Source: Bacillota bacterium
Lineage (GTDB): Bacteria > Bacillota > Clostridia > Christensenellales > Pumilibacteraceae
NCBI GenBank assembly: GCA_009783515.1
Contig: WRDI01000002.1
Location: 1-51,177 of the forward strand
Reading direction: 5' to 3'
DNA: 51,177 bases
Shown: one piece after another, positions 33,199 to 41,588 of the stretch
Numbering within the stretch: the first letter of the stretch is position 1
Layout: each line of letters begins with the position of its first letter
Made by a program: the position numbers and the translations under genes
Notes under the pieces: generated by a model
Databases searched by the model: none
Told to the model about the DNA's origin: nothing
The model's input: only the letters and a program-made list of their open reading frames with translations

Positions 33199-33903
33199 AT
33201 GGCTATCATCGGCGTAATCGACAGCGGAGTCGGAGGGGTAAGCACCCTCTCGGCCGTATCGTCGCTGTTGCCAAGCGAAAATTATATATACGTCGCGGAC
33301 AGGTCGCATTGCCCTTATGGCGGGAGAAGCGACTCGTTTATTATCGAGAGGGTTGGCGGGATTTGCGAAATGCTTGTCGGGATAGGGGCGGACGCGGTGG
33401 CTTTGGCGTGCAACACCGCCACAAACGTATGCATTGATATATTGCGGGAGCGTTTTAGCCGTACCTTGATTGTGGGTGTGGAGCCGGCGATTAAGCCCGC
33501 CGTGGAGGAGTTGACCTTCGGCAAGGCTTTGGTGCTTTTGACTCCCGCCGCCGCTGTCCAGTCAAAGTTTTTATCGCTTTTGGAAGCGTTTGACAGGGAC
33601 AGGATTATTGTCAGCCCTCAGCCGAGCTTAGCCGCGCTGATAGAAAATAATATCGGGGACCTAAAAAAGATCGGCGGCGAGGTTGAAAGGCTTTTATCGC
33701 CGCTTATAACGCCTGAGATAGAGAGTGTGGTGTTGGGCTGCACGCATTATTGCCTGATTAGGGACAAAATAGCCGATATATTCGCAGCAAAAATCTACGA
33801 TGGCAATGTCGGCGCGGCGATAAGGCTTTATTCGCTCTTAAAGCAAAAAAAGCTGATTTCACGGGGCGGGCGGGGCGAGGGAGTGAGGTTTGTCAGACTT
33901 TAA
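33199..33903 (+). CDS. murI: Glutamate racemase
   Basis: A 234-residue racemase making D-glutamate for peptidoglycan. The start IGVIDSGVGG, YVADRSHCPYG, the first catalytic Cys in ACNTAT (about residue 70) and the second in LGCTHY (about 181) are all present. I start at the ATG at 33199; a longer frame upstream would read through the repeat array. There is no ribosome site before the ATG: the tandem array ends 20 bases upstream. Slightly shorter than the typical 260-270 residues. Confidence 0.95.
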   Translation: MAIIGVIDSGVGGVSTLSAVSSLLPSENYIYVADRSHCPYGGRSDSFIIERVGGICEMLVGIGADAVALACNTATNVCIDILRERFSRTLIVGVEPAIKPAVEELTFGKALVLLTPAAAVQSKFLSLLEAFDRDRIIVSPQPSLAALIENNIGDLKKIGGEVERLLSPLITPEIESVVLGCTHYCLIRDKIADIFAAKIYDGNVGAAIRLYSLLKQKKLISRGGRGEGVRFVRL

Positions 33904-33920
33904 AAGCATTTTTTTAAAGC

Positions 33921-34793
33921 TCATACGCTTTGTACCGGCAAAAACTCGATGTATCCGCGCTCGCCGCGGGGTTCTAACTGAATGCGCGGATTTTTGTCGT
34001 CCCATATATAGCCGAGTATTTTCGGGTCATACTTTTTTTCCGCTTCCCACAAAGCGTCAATCGCCTCGCAGTAGTTTTCGTCCTCAAACGGCTCGCCCTG
34101 AAACATCAAATATTTCGCGGCGGGCAAATCTATTATGTCAAAGCCTTCCGGGATTTCGCCTTTATAATCTGCCTCAACCTCTGTGCCCTGGACATATTCC
34201 GACGTATCCGGCTTTATCAGCTTTTTTGGAAGCCACATGGATACCGGCTCTGGACTGACGCTTTTTATGCTTAACAGCTTGCCCCAAATGTCGCAGCCTA
34301 CCTCTCCGCAATAGTCAAAGTAATTCGTCGCCCTTATCCCGCGCTTTATTATTACCTTTCTCGCGGGCTTTTCTGTTACCGTAATAAAAATGTTTACGGT
34401 TGTTTTCATGGTTTTTTGCTCCTTTTCTTTAAATTCGACATTAAATGGATGGAAAAGCGGAATCATCACGGGGTTAAGCGCGTATTCCTTCGGATTTAGC
34501 CCAAATTCCTTATAAAACGCCCTTGTATAGCTTTCGGGCGTAAAATATCCCGCGTCAAAGGCGGCGTCGGTTACCTTTATCCTCTCGTCGCGAAGCTTCA
34601 GCGCCGAGCTTGAAAGCTTTAGCTTTCGGATATAGTCCGACGGGCTGTGCCCCGTGTATTGCAAAAACAGCCGATAACAGTACCACGGCGAATACCCGAC
34701 AGCCGACGCCAAAGCGGACAGGGTTATTTGTTCCGCCGTGTTTATTCGTATATAGTCCTGCATTTTGCATACTGTTTCAGCCTTAAAATCCAT
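33921..34793 (-). CDS. AraC-family regulator with GyrI-like effector domain
   Basis: A 290-residue regulator. The N-terminal pair of helix-turn-helix motifs spans about 8-108 (LSALASAVGYSPWYCYRLF and VTDAAFDAGYFTPESYTRAF); the C-terminal half (about 130-290) is a GyrI/SOUL-like small-molecule binding domain, including the typical YFDYCGEVGCDIWGKL and FQGEPFEDE. This architecture is known from multidrug-sensing regulators such as Rob. Possible -10 TATAAT and ribosome site AGAGGT lie upstream. It is convergent with murI. Target genes are not evident. Confidence 0.93.
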   Translation of the reverse strand: MDFKAETVCKMQDYIRINTAEQITLSALASAVGYSPWYCYRLFLQYTGHSPSDYIRKLKLSSSALKLRDERIKVTDAAFDAGYFTPESYTRAFYKEFGLNPKEYALNPVMIPLFHPFNVEFKEKEQKTMKTTVNIFITVTEKPARKVIIKRGIRATNYFDYCGEVGCDIWGKLLSIKSVSPEPVSMWLPKKLIKPDTSEYVQGTEVEADYKGEIPEGFDIIDLPAAKYLMFQGEPFEDENYCEAIDALWEAEKKYDPKILGYIWDDKNPRIQLEPRGERGYIEFLPVQSV

Positions 34794-34895
34794 CTAACCT
34801 CTGATTGTCGAGGGTATTATATCAAATTTTTTTATCATAATCTTGACTTTTTTTGCCTAAAATCAGGGGCGCAGCCCTCTGACCACTGACCACTG

Positions 34896-35693
34896 TTAAA
34901 ATTCGTGCATAAAATGTCGGTACTTTTTCGGACAAAACTGACGTTGCAAGCGCGGGTTTGCGCGTTCTTTAATCGAGACGTTTTTGTGGTACTGTTTCCA
35001 AATCGACTGAAAAACCCTTTCGCAATCGCTTAATTCTATTTCCACGCCGCTTTCGACGGGCAAATATTCAAGGCTTTGACCGTCCCACACGGCAATTTTT
35101 TGCCGCTTATAATCGTGCAGTACGAAAGACTGGGCATTAAAGCGGTGCACAAAATCCCGCGTCAAAATTTCAAGAATATCGTTGTCGGCCGAGAAAAACC
35201 CGTAATAAACGCCGCTCGCCGTCTCCATAAATCGCACAAAGCCGCACAAAAGGTGCGCCTCGCCGCGAACCTTGCGCACGATGTCGCCAAAGGCGACCAC
35301 CTCGGCGCGGTCGTACATGCTGAATGCGGCGCGCCCGTGCTTTGTGAACAGTTTAAGGTAATTAAGGAGGATTTCTTCCTTGTTCGGGTTGCCGGAGCGG
35401 TAGCCGTCGGCGAAATCGCAGTAAAACTCTTTGCCGCCCTTGTTTTCTAAGCCGCGTCGCACCGTGCGGGCGGTTTCCACGTCCTCGGGTGCGAAAACGT
35501 ATTCGTCCAAAAAGTTTCGGTCGTGCTTTTCGTTGACGATTGTTTTTTCCACGTTTGCAAGGGCGCGGGTGTTGCCGTTTGGAGTTCCGCTCTCGTTTTC
35601 GTGTCCGCTATTAGTCCCATTTCCGCCCGTAAAATAGGCGTGAACGGCGCACAAAAACCCCACATAATTATCCGCGCAAACAATTTTTTTCAT
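34896..35693 (-). CDS. DUF4130/TIGR03915-type probable DNA metabolism protein
   Basis: A 265-residue protein I assign to the family described as probable DNA metabolism protein, always found with a radical-SAM partner. Supporting segments: MKKIVCADNYVGFLCAVHAY, the central IVRKVRGEAHLLCGFVRF, FVHRFNAQSFVLHDYKR, and the C-terminal QSIWKQYHKNVSIKERANPRLQ with RQFCPKKYRHFMHE. In about half of relatives, as I recall, this domain is fused to a uracil-DNA glycosylase-like domain; here it is not. The partner gene lies 210 bases upstream on the same strand. The reaction is unknown; DNA repair or modification is the working idea. Confidence 0.85.
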   Translation of the reverse strand: MKKIVCADNYVGFLCAVHAYFTGGNGTNSGHENESGTPNGNTRALANVEKTIVNEKHDRNFLDEYVFAPEDVETARTVRRGLENKGGKEFYCDFADGYRSGNPNKEEILLNYLKLFTKHGRAAFSMYDRAEVVAFGDIVRKVRGEAHLLCGFVRFMETASGVYYGFFSADNDILEILTRDFVHRFNAQSFVLHDYKRQKIAVWDGQSLEYLPVESGVEIELSDCERVFQSIWKQYHKNVSIKERANPRLQRQFCPKKYRHFMHEF

Positions 35694-35759
35694 GTTATTG
35701 TTCCTCGCAAGCCATTTTTTCCTGTCGGTTTTGTTTTTTTGTCATCCTGAATTTTTTTT

Positions 35760-35836
35760 GTCATCCTGAGCGTAGCGAAGGATCTCAACCTTTTTCTTGT
35801 CAAGAGGAATAGATCCTTCGCTGCGCTCAGGATGAC
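35760..35836. repeat. 26-bp inverted repeat (GTCATCCTGAGCG type)
   Basis: 35760-35785 and 35811-35836 are inverted copies with one difference. A third partial GTCATCCTGA lies at 35741. AGGCTAAAGCCCGTTT occurs twice just after. This splits the radical-SAM pair. Confidence 0.9.
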
Positions 35837-35902
35837 AGGAGAGGCTAAAGCCCGTTTGTTGACAATGAAGGCTAAAGCCCGTTTTTCGCAATGAGATCAT
35901 TA

Positions 35903-37360
35903 TTAAAACAGCGTTTCAAACGATTCGCTTTGCCGCGCTTTGTCCGCCTTATATTCTAATAATGGGTTGTCGCCGCCTCCCAAAGCCGCCTCGGAAAACT
36001 CGGAAAGGCTCGGCGCCCCCGCACCATAGCCCCCCGCCCCAAAACCCGTTTTGCCGTCGCCCAAGCCGTTCCGTTCGTTCCTCTCGCTTAGAACACTCGC
36101 TATATCGTTGTCGAAAATGCTTAACTGCCGCGGCGCGTTGTTGTTTTGCAAAAGGGGGAGTTTGTCGGTCAGTCGCAAACGTATCAAATCGGGTTTGTCG
36201 CCAATCCCTCTATATTCTCCCGCCGCGGTGACGAAAAACAAAGCCCGCGTCAGCGCCACCCGCATTTTTTTGAGCGAGTCAAACGTCAAAACACTATGCT
36301 TTCTCGCCTGCATGATACGAAAAGCATTGCGGACGCCTATCCCCGGTACGCGCAGCAGCATATCGTAGCTCGCCGTATTGATTTCTACGGGGAACAGGTC
36401 GATGTTGCGCAAAGCCCAGTCGCATTTTGGGTCGACGTCAAGCGCGAAATTGCGGTCTGCGGGCACCAATTCGTCGGCGTCAAAGCCGTAAAAGCGCAGC
36501 AGCCAGTCCGCCTGATACAAGCGGTTTTCACGCCGCAAATCGGGAGGCAGGGCGGGCAGGCGGCTGTCGTTGTTGACGGGGGTATAGGCGGAGTAATATA
36601 CGCGCTTAAGCCCGAACTTCCTGTACAAAGCCTCCGTCAAGCGTATTATTTGTCCGTCCGCGTCGGGGCTGGCGCCTATTATCATCTGCGTAGTCTGCCC
36701 TGCGGGAATTTTTTTGACAAGGCGCCGCGGAGTGTGCGCGTTGGACAGTGCGACGCCGGATAATTGACGCATGGGGGACACCAACATTTCCTTTTTCTTT
36801 TGCGGCGCTAGCAGTTTAAGGCTGGTTTCGCTTGGTAATTCGATGTTTACGCTCATGCGGTCGGCAAATGTGGCGGCGAGGTCGATAAGGTGCGCGCTTG
36901 CCCCCGGAATTGCCTTTATGTGGATATAGCCGTTAAATTTGTACTCTTTGCGCAGCATAGTTAGCGTTTGGATTATCAGCTGCATGGTGTGGTCGGGGCT
37001 TTTCTCCACCGCGCTACTTAGGAAAAGCCCCTCTATGTAGTTGCGGCGGTAAAAGCCCATAATGAGTTCGCAAACCTCGCGGGGAGTCAAACTGGCGCGT
37101 GGAGTGTCGTTGCTGCGGCGGTTGACGCAGTACAGGCAGTCGAACTCACATTTATTCGTCATCAAAAGTTTGATTAAAGAGATGCAACGCCCGTCCGCGG
37201 TAAATGAATGGCACACCCCTGCGATATGGCACGCACCAAGCTGACCCTTTTGCGCTACACGTGCGCTGTTGGAGGAGGAACAGGACACGTCGTACTTTGC
37301 ACCTTCGGTGAGGATTTTTATGCGTTCCTCTAAGGTCTGCGTTTCGCCGATATTAACCAT
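35903..37360 (-). CDS. Radical SAM protein, putative DNA modification/repair (TIGR03916 type)
   Basis: A 485-residue radical SAM enzyme. The 4Fe-4S motif is CEFDCLYC (Cys71, 75, 78). A Cys-rich N-terminal segment (Cys27, 44, 50, 59) precedes it. The SAM barrel includes EGLFLSSAV and IELPSE. Downstream is a helix-hairpin-helix, LLRVPGIGVRNAFRIM at 335-350, a non-specific DNA-binding element, so the substrate is probably DNA. The last 90 residues are low-complexity and glycine-rich. It matches the family that always accompanies the TIGR03915 protein, here the next gene downstream. Ribosome site AAAGGT. No enzyme activity is established. Confidence 0.9.
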   Translation of the reverse strand: MVNIGETQTLEERIKILTEGAKYDVSCSSSNSARVAQKGQLGACHIAGVCHSFTADGRCISLIKLLMTNKCEFDCLYCVNRRSNDTPRASLTPREVCELIMGFYRRNYIEGLFLSSAVEKSPDHTMQLIIQTLTMLRKEYKFNGYIHIKAIPGASAHLIDLAATFADRMSVNIELPSETSLKLLAPQKKKEMLVSPMRQLSGVALSNAHTPRRLVKKIPAGQTTQMIIGASPDADGQIIRLTEALYRKFGLKRVYYSAYTPVNNDSRLPALPPDLRRENRLYQADWLLRFYGFDADELVPADRNFALDVDPKCDWALRNIDLFPVEINTASYDMLLRVPGIGVRNAFRIMQARKHSVLTFDSLKKMRVALTRALFFVTAAGEYRGIGDKPDLIRLRLTDKLPLLQNNNAPRQLSIFDNDIASVLSERNERNGLGDGKTGFGAGGYGAGAPSLSEFSEAALGGGDNPLLEYKADKARQSESFETLF

Positions 37361-37373
37361 AATAAACCTTTTG

Positions 37374-37460
37374 AATGCTCAATGCTCAATGCGCAATGCT
37401 CAATGAAGGTCAAATTTATTAAAATTGACAATGTAATTGTGCATTGAGCATTGTGCATTG
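37374..37460. repeat. Facing arrays upstream of the radical SAM gene
   Basis: AATGCTCAATGCTCAATG... (37374-37405), core AAGGTCAAATTTATTAAAAT, and GTGCATTGAGCATTGTGC (37438-37460). The left array begins 13 bases from the start codon, so it is in the promoter region of the gene. Confidence 0.9.
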
Positions 37461-37530
37461 CTTATATTATAGCACAAATAATATTGACACATGGTTGTCA
37501 AGTTTAAAAAGTTTTTTGTGAAATTATTTT

Positions 37531-37664
37531 CAGTGAACAGTGAAGGATATATTTAGAACCACCCCGGCGCTTTGCGCCACCCCTCCGAGGGAGGGGAATT
37601 TTATGCGGTCAATTTTATTCTAATTTGACCTTCATTGAGCATTGTGCATTGAACATTGTGCATT
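37531..37664. repeat. Composite repeat ending in the stop codon of the LRR lipoprotein
   Basis: CAGTGAACAGTGAAGG, AACCACCCCGGCGCTTTGCG, CCCCTCCGAGGGAGGGG, ATTTTATGCGGTCAATTTTA, AATTTGACC and tandem CATTGAGCATTGTGCATTG. The tandem tip touches the TAA of the gene at 37663. This is the clearest complete example of the modular family. Confidence 0.9.
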
Positions 37665-38667
37665 ATATCACGCTGATATACTCCGTCAATACCCCCCACT
37701 CCGGATGCGCCCGATATTCCTCCAAAGCGGCGGGGGAAACATTAATCACAAGACCGTCCAAATTGTCCACATCAAAGTCAAACGCCGCGAAATTCGTCAC
37801 GCCGCTCCCCAAAAGCGTCAGTTTTTTTATCGGGCAGCCCTTAAACGCGCCGTCCGCAATCTCTATGTCTTCATTCACAACAACTTCGGTCAGCGATGTG
37901 CAACCCTCGAACGCGCTCTCGTCTACTCCTATAAATACGTCTTTAAGCATTTCGTCCGTTTTGTCCTTATTTGTCCGCACAAGCGAGGAGGGCAACTCGA
38001 TTTTTTCGATGGATGTACAACCGCTAAATGCCATATAGTCGATTGACTTCAGCTCCATGGGAAGTTTGACATCACTTAGGTTAATACAGTTTTCAAACGC
38101 TCCCGCACCGATCATTTTCAGTGCGGCGGGCAGGGGAATGTAATCTAGGGCGGCGCAGCCCGAAAACATCCTGTCGTTTATGCGCTGCATATCCGCCGGC
38201 AAAAATACGGTTTTTAGGCCGGTACACTGCTGAAACGCCCAAGAGTTAATGCTTATAACGCTGTCGGGAATAGTTATCCCTTCAAGCGATGAACAGCCGT
38301 AAAACGCCTCCGAGCTTATTATTGCCAAACGCGGCGGCAGGGCGATTTGTTTTAGGCTAACGCAATTTTTGAAGGCTTGGGCGGCGATAATCGTCACAAA
38401 TTGCGGGATTTTTACCTGCGTTAAGTCGCGGCAATTCATAAACGCGTGTGAATCTATTACCTCGACGTACGCGCCGACGCGGCTTTGGGGAATGGTGACG
38501 GCGGTGTAGTCCGTTTTGCCGCCGCCCGAAACCACCACATAATAGCGACTGAATTCCTCATCGTATTCCTTTACGTAAACCAGCCCCTCGGTGCCGTAGG
38601 GCTCGCAACCGACAAGGGTTATAGCGGCGGCAAGGAAGATGATCGTGATGATAAATATTTTTTTCAT
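37663..38667 (-). CDS. BspA-like leucine-rich-repeat lipoprotein
   Basis: A 334-residue lipoprotein. The signal peptide MKKIFIITIIFLAAAITLVGC ends in a good lipobox (LVGC, Cys21). From about residue 65 to 300 there are about nine LRR_5 units of the form I...AF.NC..L..I.LP..L, as in BspA-type surface proteins. It is likely on the outer face of the membrane. The promoter (38674-38702) is so close that the transcript should begin at the ATG itself, and there is no ribosome site; see findings. The stop codon abuts a tandem repeat array. Confidence 0.9.
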   Translation of the reverse strand: MKKIFIITIIFLAAAITLVGCEPYGTEGLVYVKEYDEEFSRYYVVVSGGGKTDYTAVTIPQSRVGAYVEVIDSHAFMNCRDLTQVKIPQFVTIIAAQAFKNCVSLKQIALPPRLAIISSEAFYGCSSLEGITIPDSVISINSWAFQQCTGLKTVFLPADMQRINDRMFSGCAALDYIPLPAALKMIGAGAFENCINLSDVKLPMELKSIDYMAFSGCTSIEKIELPSSLVRTNKDKTDEMLKDVFIGVDESAFEGCTSLTEVVVNEDIEIADGAFKGCPIKKLTLLGSGVTNFAAFDFDVDNLDGLVINVSPAALEEYRAHPEWGVLTEYISVI

Positions 38668-38673
38668 GCAAAT

Positions 38674-38702
38674 ATTATAGCGTAAATGCGGTTTTTTGTC
38701 AA
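38674..38702 (-). promoter_or_regulatory. Consensus promoter giving a leaderless mRNA
   Basis: Minus strand: TTGACA (38702-38697), 17-base spacer, TATAAT (38679-38674), then six bases and the ATG at 38667. The expected transcript start is the A of the ATG. Confidence 0.88.
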
Positions 38703-38734
38703 TAGAGTTGAGGCGGAAAATGGTTTTTTGCAAG

Positions 38735-38822
38735 GTGCAGTGCCCCCGACGTACCGTATATTTCATGTGATGTTGTATATTCAGTGGATAAACGTCGTGT
38801 CGGGACTCCGCGCCCTACGACA
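38735..38822. repeat. GC-rich repeat overlapping the tocopherol-cyclase-like gene end
   Basis: GTGCAGTGCCCCCGACGTACCG and CGTCGTGTCGGGACTCCGCG with CCTACGACA. On the minus strand the repeat TAGGGCGCGG begins with the TAG stop of the gene at 38815. Confidence 0.6.
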
Positions 38823-39759
38823 ACAAGTTAAGTTCTCCCGCAGTTTCGAAAGCGCAATGGCTGATACCAAATATGTCGATTTCTTCGCCTTCGATAACAA
38901 GCTTGCCGTTAAAGGAAGCCGATAAGTCCTCGCAGACCTCTCGGGTCATTTCGCCGTGCTTGTCGGGGGCAAGCAATTTTTGCCCGTGGTCGCTTGTTTT
39001 TACGGTCACAGAGAGATGAGTATCGCCTTTTTTGAAAATCATGTTTATGTCTTTGTTTTCTTTGTCCCATAGGCTTTGCGCTGTTAGTTTAAGCCGTGCG
39101 AAATTGTAAAGCGAGAGGTTGTGTTGCTTTCCATTGTGGCTTATCAGGCAGAAAAACCCCCGCCTTTTGGCGACCGGATAGGCGACGGCTGCTGCAATGC
39201 TTGTATCCTTGGCGCTTGCGTGAAGCCATACGTAATTCGGTGGGAAGTGCCGGCCATAATCCTTTTCGATATATCCTTTTGCGTTTATGTCGCGCTTTTC
39301 GCCGTTTTTGTCCAACGTCCCGTTTGCGCAGTGGCTCATACTTACCAGGGCGTGGCAACAAGGCAGAGGCAAAAAGGCAAACGGTCCCATAATCGACGGG
39401 GCGTACAGGCTTTTTTTAAAGGGGGTGATTGAGTCATATTTTATTTGGCATTTAACGGCGAATTTGTCATTTTTTTCGTCAAACAGACTTACGTCAATAC
39501 CTTTTATGGAAAAAATATTGCCTTCGATTTTGATGCTCATGTCCTTTTTGGAGAACGAAAAAGCGGACAGCGGAAAACGGAAAACGCGGGAGCACTGACG
39601 GTCGATGTATTGGATAAATGCGTGTTCCGTCCCTTTGTGCTTGCTCACCCCCGCAATAAAGGAAAAAGGAAACTCCTCCGTATGGCGGAAGTACCAGCCC
39701 TCGAAGCAATTTTTTTTGTGGGCGCATAGGTAGTTTTGCGGGTGTAAGATTTTTGACAT
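38815..39759 (-). CDS. Tocopherol-cyclase-like protein
   Basis: A 314-residue protein with the hallmarks of the tocopherol cyclase family: KKNCFEGWYFRHT near the start (21-33), the lipocalin-like strand stretches, and GYIEKDYGRHFPPNYVWLHA (about 162-181). In plants and cyanobacteria members cyclise a prenylquinol; in anaerobic Firmicutes the function is not known. There is no signal peptide. The start is the ATG at 39759 with AAGGA upstream; 19 more codons are possible but atypical. It lies 25 bases after the FAD/Rieske gene, so the two form an operon. Confidence 0.8.
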   Translation of the reverse strand: MSKILHPQNYLCAHKKNCFEGWYFRHTEEFPFSFIAGVSKHKGTEHAFIQYIDRQCSRVFRFPLSAFSFSKKDMSIKIEGNIFSIKGIDVSLFDEKNDKFAVKCQIKYDSITPFKKSLYAPSIMGPFAFLPLPCCHALVSMSHCANGTLDKNGEKRDINAKGYIEKDYGRHFPPNYVWLHASAKDTSIAAAVAYPVAKRRGFFCLISHNGKQHNLSLYNFARLKLTAQSLWDKENKDINMIFKKGDTHLSVTVKTSDHGQKLLAPDKHGEMTREVCEDLSASFNGKLVIEGEEIDIFGISHCAFETAGELNLLS

Positions 39760-39784
39760 TATCCCATTCGTTCCTTGAGAGTGA

Positions 39785-41407
39785 TCAGCGGCCACTAATA
39801 TCCACTCTCTCCGCATTCTCCAGTGCGGGATTATTCAGCAAATTGCCGTTTACGTCAAAGCGCGAGCCGTGGCAGGGGCAGTCCCATGATAATTCGTCCT
39901 TGTTCCATTTCAGGCCGCATCTCATGTGGGGGCAGTACGCGCTTATGGCATGAAGCCTGCCCGCGCCGTCGCGGTAAACCCCTATGCGCTTGCCTTTCCA
40001 TCTTACCACCGCGCCCATACCTTTTTGTATCCGCTTAATCTTTTTCGCGTCCGCGTTTATTAACAAATTGGCGAATTCGCCCGCGATTACCCCGAAATTA
40101 GCAAGAAATTGTAAGGGCGCGGCGGGCAAATAGGCGCGGCGGGTGTCGAAAATATTGCGGGTGTGTTTGCCCTCAATCTGGTCGGCGATAAGCGCGGCGC
40201 AGGCGGGCGCGACGGAAAACCCCCATTTGTTAAAGCCGCTGACCACATATACGCCGCTTTCATTTTTGTCTTTGTTTTCGTTTTGCTCGTCTTTGTCCGC
40301 TTTGCCTCCGCAGCCGTTCCTGACCCTTGGCTCCCGATCCATGGTCTCTTCATCGTCAAACGGAGCGAAGCCGTTGTGCCTTCCCGCAAACGGCAAAAGG
40401 TCAAACGTCATGCAGTCTTGGGCGGCGAAACGGGATACAATCCGCGCTCCCCCAAAGTTCTGATGAATATTGTTTTCCACGGTTTTATAACCGCTTTTGT
40501 GCTTGTATTTGCCCGTGCGCACATTGGCCCCGCCGCACATTACGCCGCCGTCCACCGGGCGGTACTCGAAGCCTTTATTCTCCGCGCTCTCGTAAATATT
40601 TTGCATTTGAGTGTCGTATGTTTGTGTCCCACCGCCCCCGCTTTCGTCGAAAACCACGTTGTGGCTGCGGTGCTGGTACATTTTTATAAAGTACAGTCCC
40701 GAAAGGTTGATATACGGATAGTGCGTGGCGATAATAATATTATTCGCAAGGATTGTGTGCCCATTGACCTTTAGGGATATTTGGCCGTTGTCCGCGTGTT
40801 TGGGCTCGACAAGGGCGGGGGAGTCCTCGAAAACCTTCCCGCCCTTTTGTTTTATAGCCGCGACAAGAGCATGTAGGAATTTATATGGGTCAAGACAGGC
40901 TTGGTCTTTAAGCGTCAAAGAGGCGGTGACGGGAAAAGGTAATTCGTAATTACAGCACGACAATTCTGTATCCTGCCCAAGTTCGTCATAGGCGGCGTGT
41001 TCCTTTATTATCTGCTTTTTGCCCTTTCTTGTGGTGGAAAAAAGCACCATATCGCGGATTTTGTAACCGCATTCTATTTTTTCGTCGCGGATTATTTGTT
41101 TTAATCTTTCCGCGCCATTTTTATTCAGTTGTAAATATTTGGCGGCGACGTCGTACCCGTGCTTTTTTATCAGGCGGTCATACAAAAGGTCGTGAGCAAA
41201 CGTTACAATGGCGGAGGAACGCCCCGTTTCGCCGCTCCCTATTTTTGCGGCTTCGATCAAGACGACTTCAAATCCCCGCGTAACCAGTTCATAGGCGCAG
41301 GTCGCTCCTGCAAGCCCACCGCCGATTATTAAAACATCGGTTGTTATGTCGCTTTCAAGGCGGGGGTAGCTTGCCACGCCTTTTGTATACCAAAAAGAGT
41401 ATTCCAT
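39785..41407 (-). CDS. FAD-dependent oxidoreductase with C-terminal Rieske domain
   Basis: A 540-residue protein. The DAO-type FAD domain starts at about residue 24 with VLIIGGGLAGATCAYEL (GGGLAG at 29-34). The Rieske [2Fe-2S] domain is at the C-terminus (about 445-540) with ligands CPH and CPCHG. A low-complexity insert (DKDEQNENKDKNES) interrupts the FAD domain near 370. Fusions of this kind occur in Clostridia and Bacilli; the substrate is not known, but amino-acid-like compounds are typical for DAO. I start at the ATG at 41407, because residues before it (YLLQIIDF) look non-native. Operon with the tocopherol-cyclase-like gene. Confidence 0.9.
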   Translation of the reverse strand: MEYSFWYTKGVASYPRLESDITTDVLIIGGGLAGATCAYELVTRGFEVVLIEAAKIGSGETGRSSAIVTFAHDLLYDRLIKKHGYDVAAKYLQLNKNGAERLKQIIRDEKIECGYKIRDMVLFSTTRKGKKQIIKEHAAYDELGQDTELSCCNYELPFPVTASLTLKDQACLDPYKFLHALVAAIKQKGGKVFEDSPALVEPKHADNGQISLKVNGHTILANNIIIATHYPYINLSGLYFIKMYQHRSHNVVFDESGGGGTQTYDTQMQNIYESAENKGFEYRPVDGGVMCGGANVRTGKYKHKSGYKTVENNIHQNFGGARIVSRFAAQDCMTFDLLPFAGRHNGFAPFDDEETMDREPRVRNGCGGKADKDEQNENKDKNESGVYVVSGFNKWGFSVAPACAALIADQIEGKHTRNIFDTRRAYLPAAPLQFLANFGVIAGEFANLLINADAKKIKRIQKGMGAVVRWKGKRIGVYRDGAGRLHAISAYCPHMRCGLKWNKDELSWDCPCHGSRFDVNGNLLNNPALENAERVDISGR

Positions 41408-41553
41408 AAAGTCTATTATTTGCAGTAAATACATTGCTGATACATTGAAAAACAGTCTCGTTTATTATAGCGCTTTTGGGACACTCCAAAAGTGCCGTAA
41501 TCAATAACATTTTTTTCAATAGAACGCTTTCTCAAAAAAATAACCATAAACTC

Positions 41554-41582
41554 TTGCAAAACCCATAAAAATACGTTATAAT
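41554..41582 (+). promoter_or_regulatory. holA promoter giving a leaderless mRNA
   Basis: TTGCAA (41554-41559), 17-base spacer, TATAAT (41577-41582), six bases, then GTG at 41589. Same geometry as 38674-38702. Confidence 0.85.
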
Positions 41583-41588
41583 ACTTCC

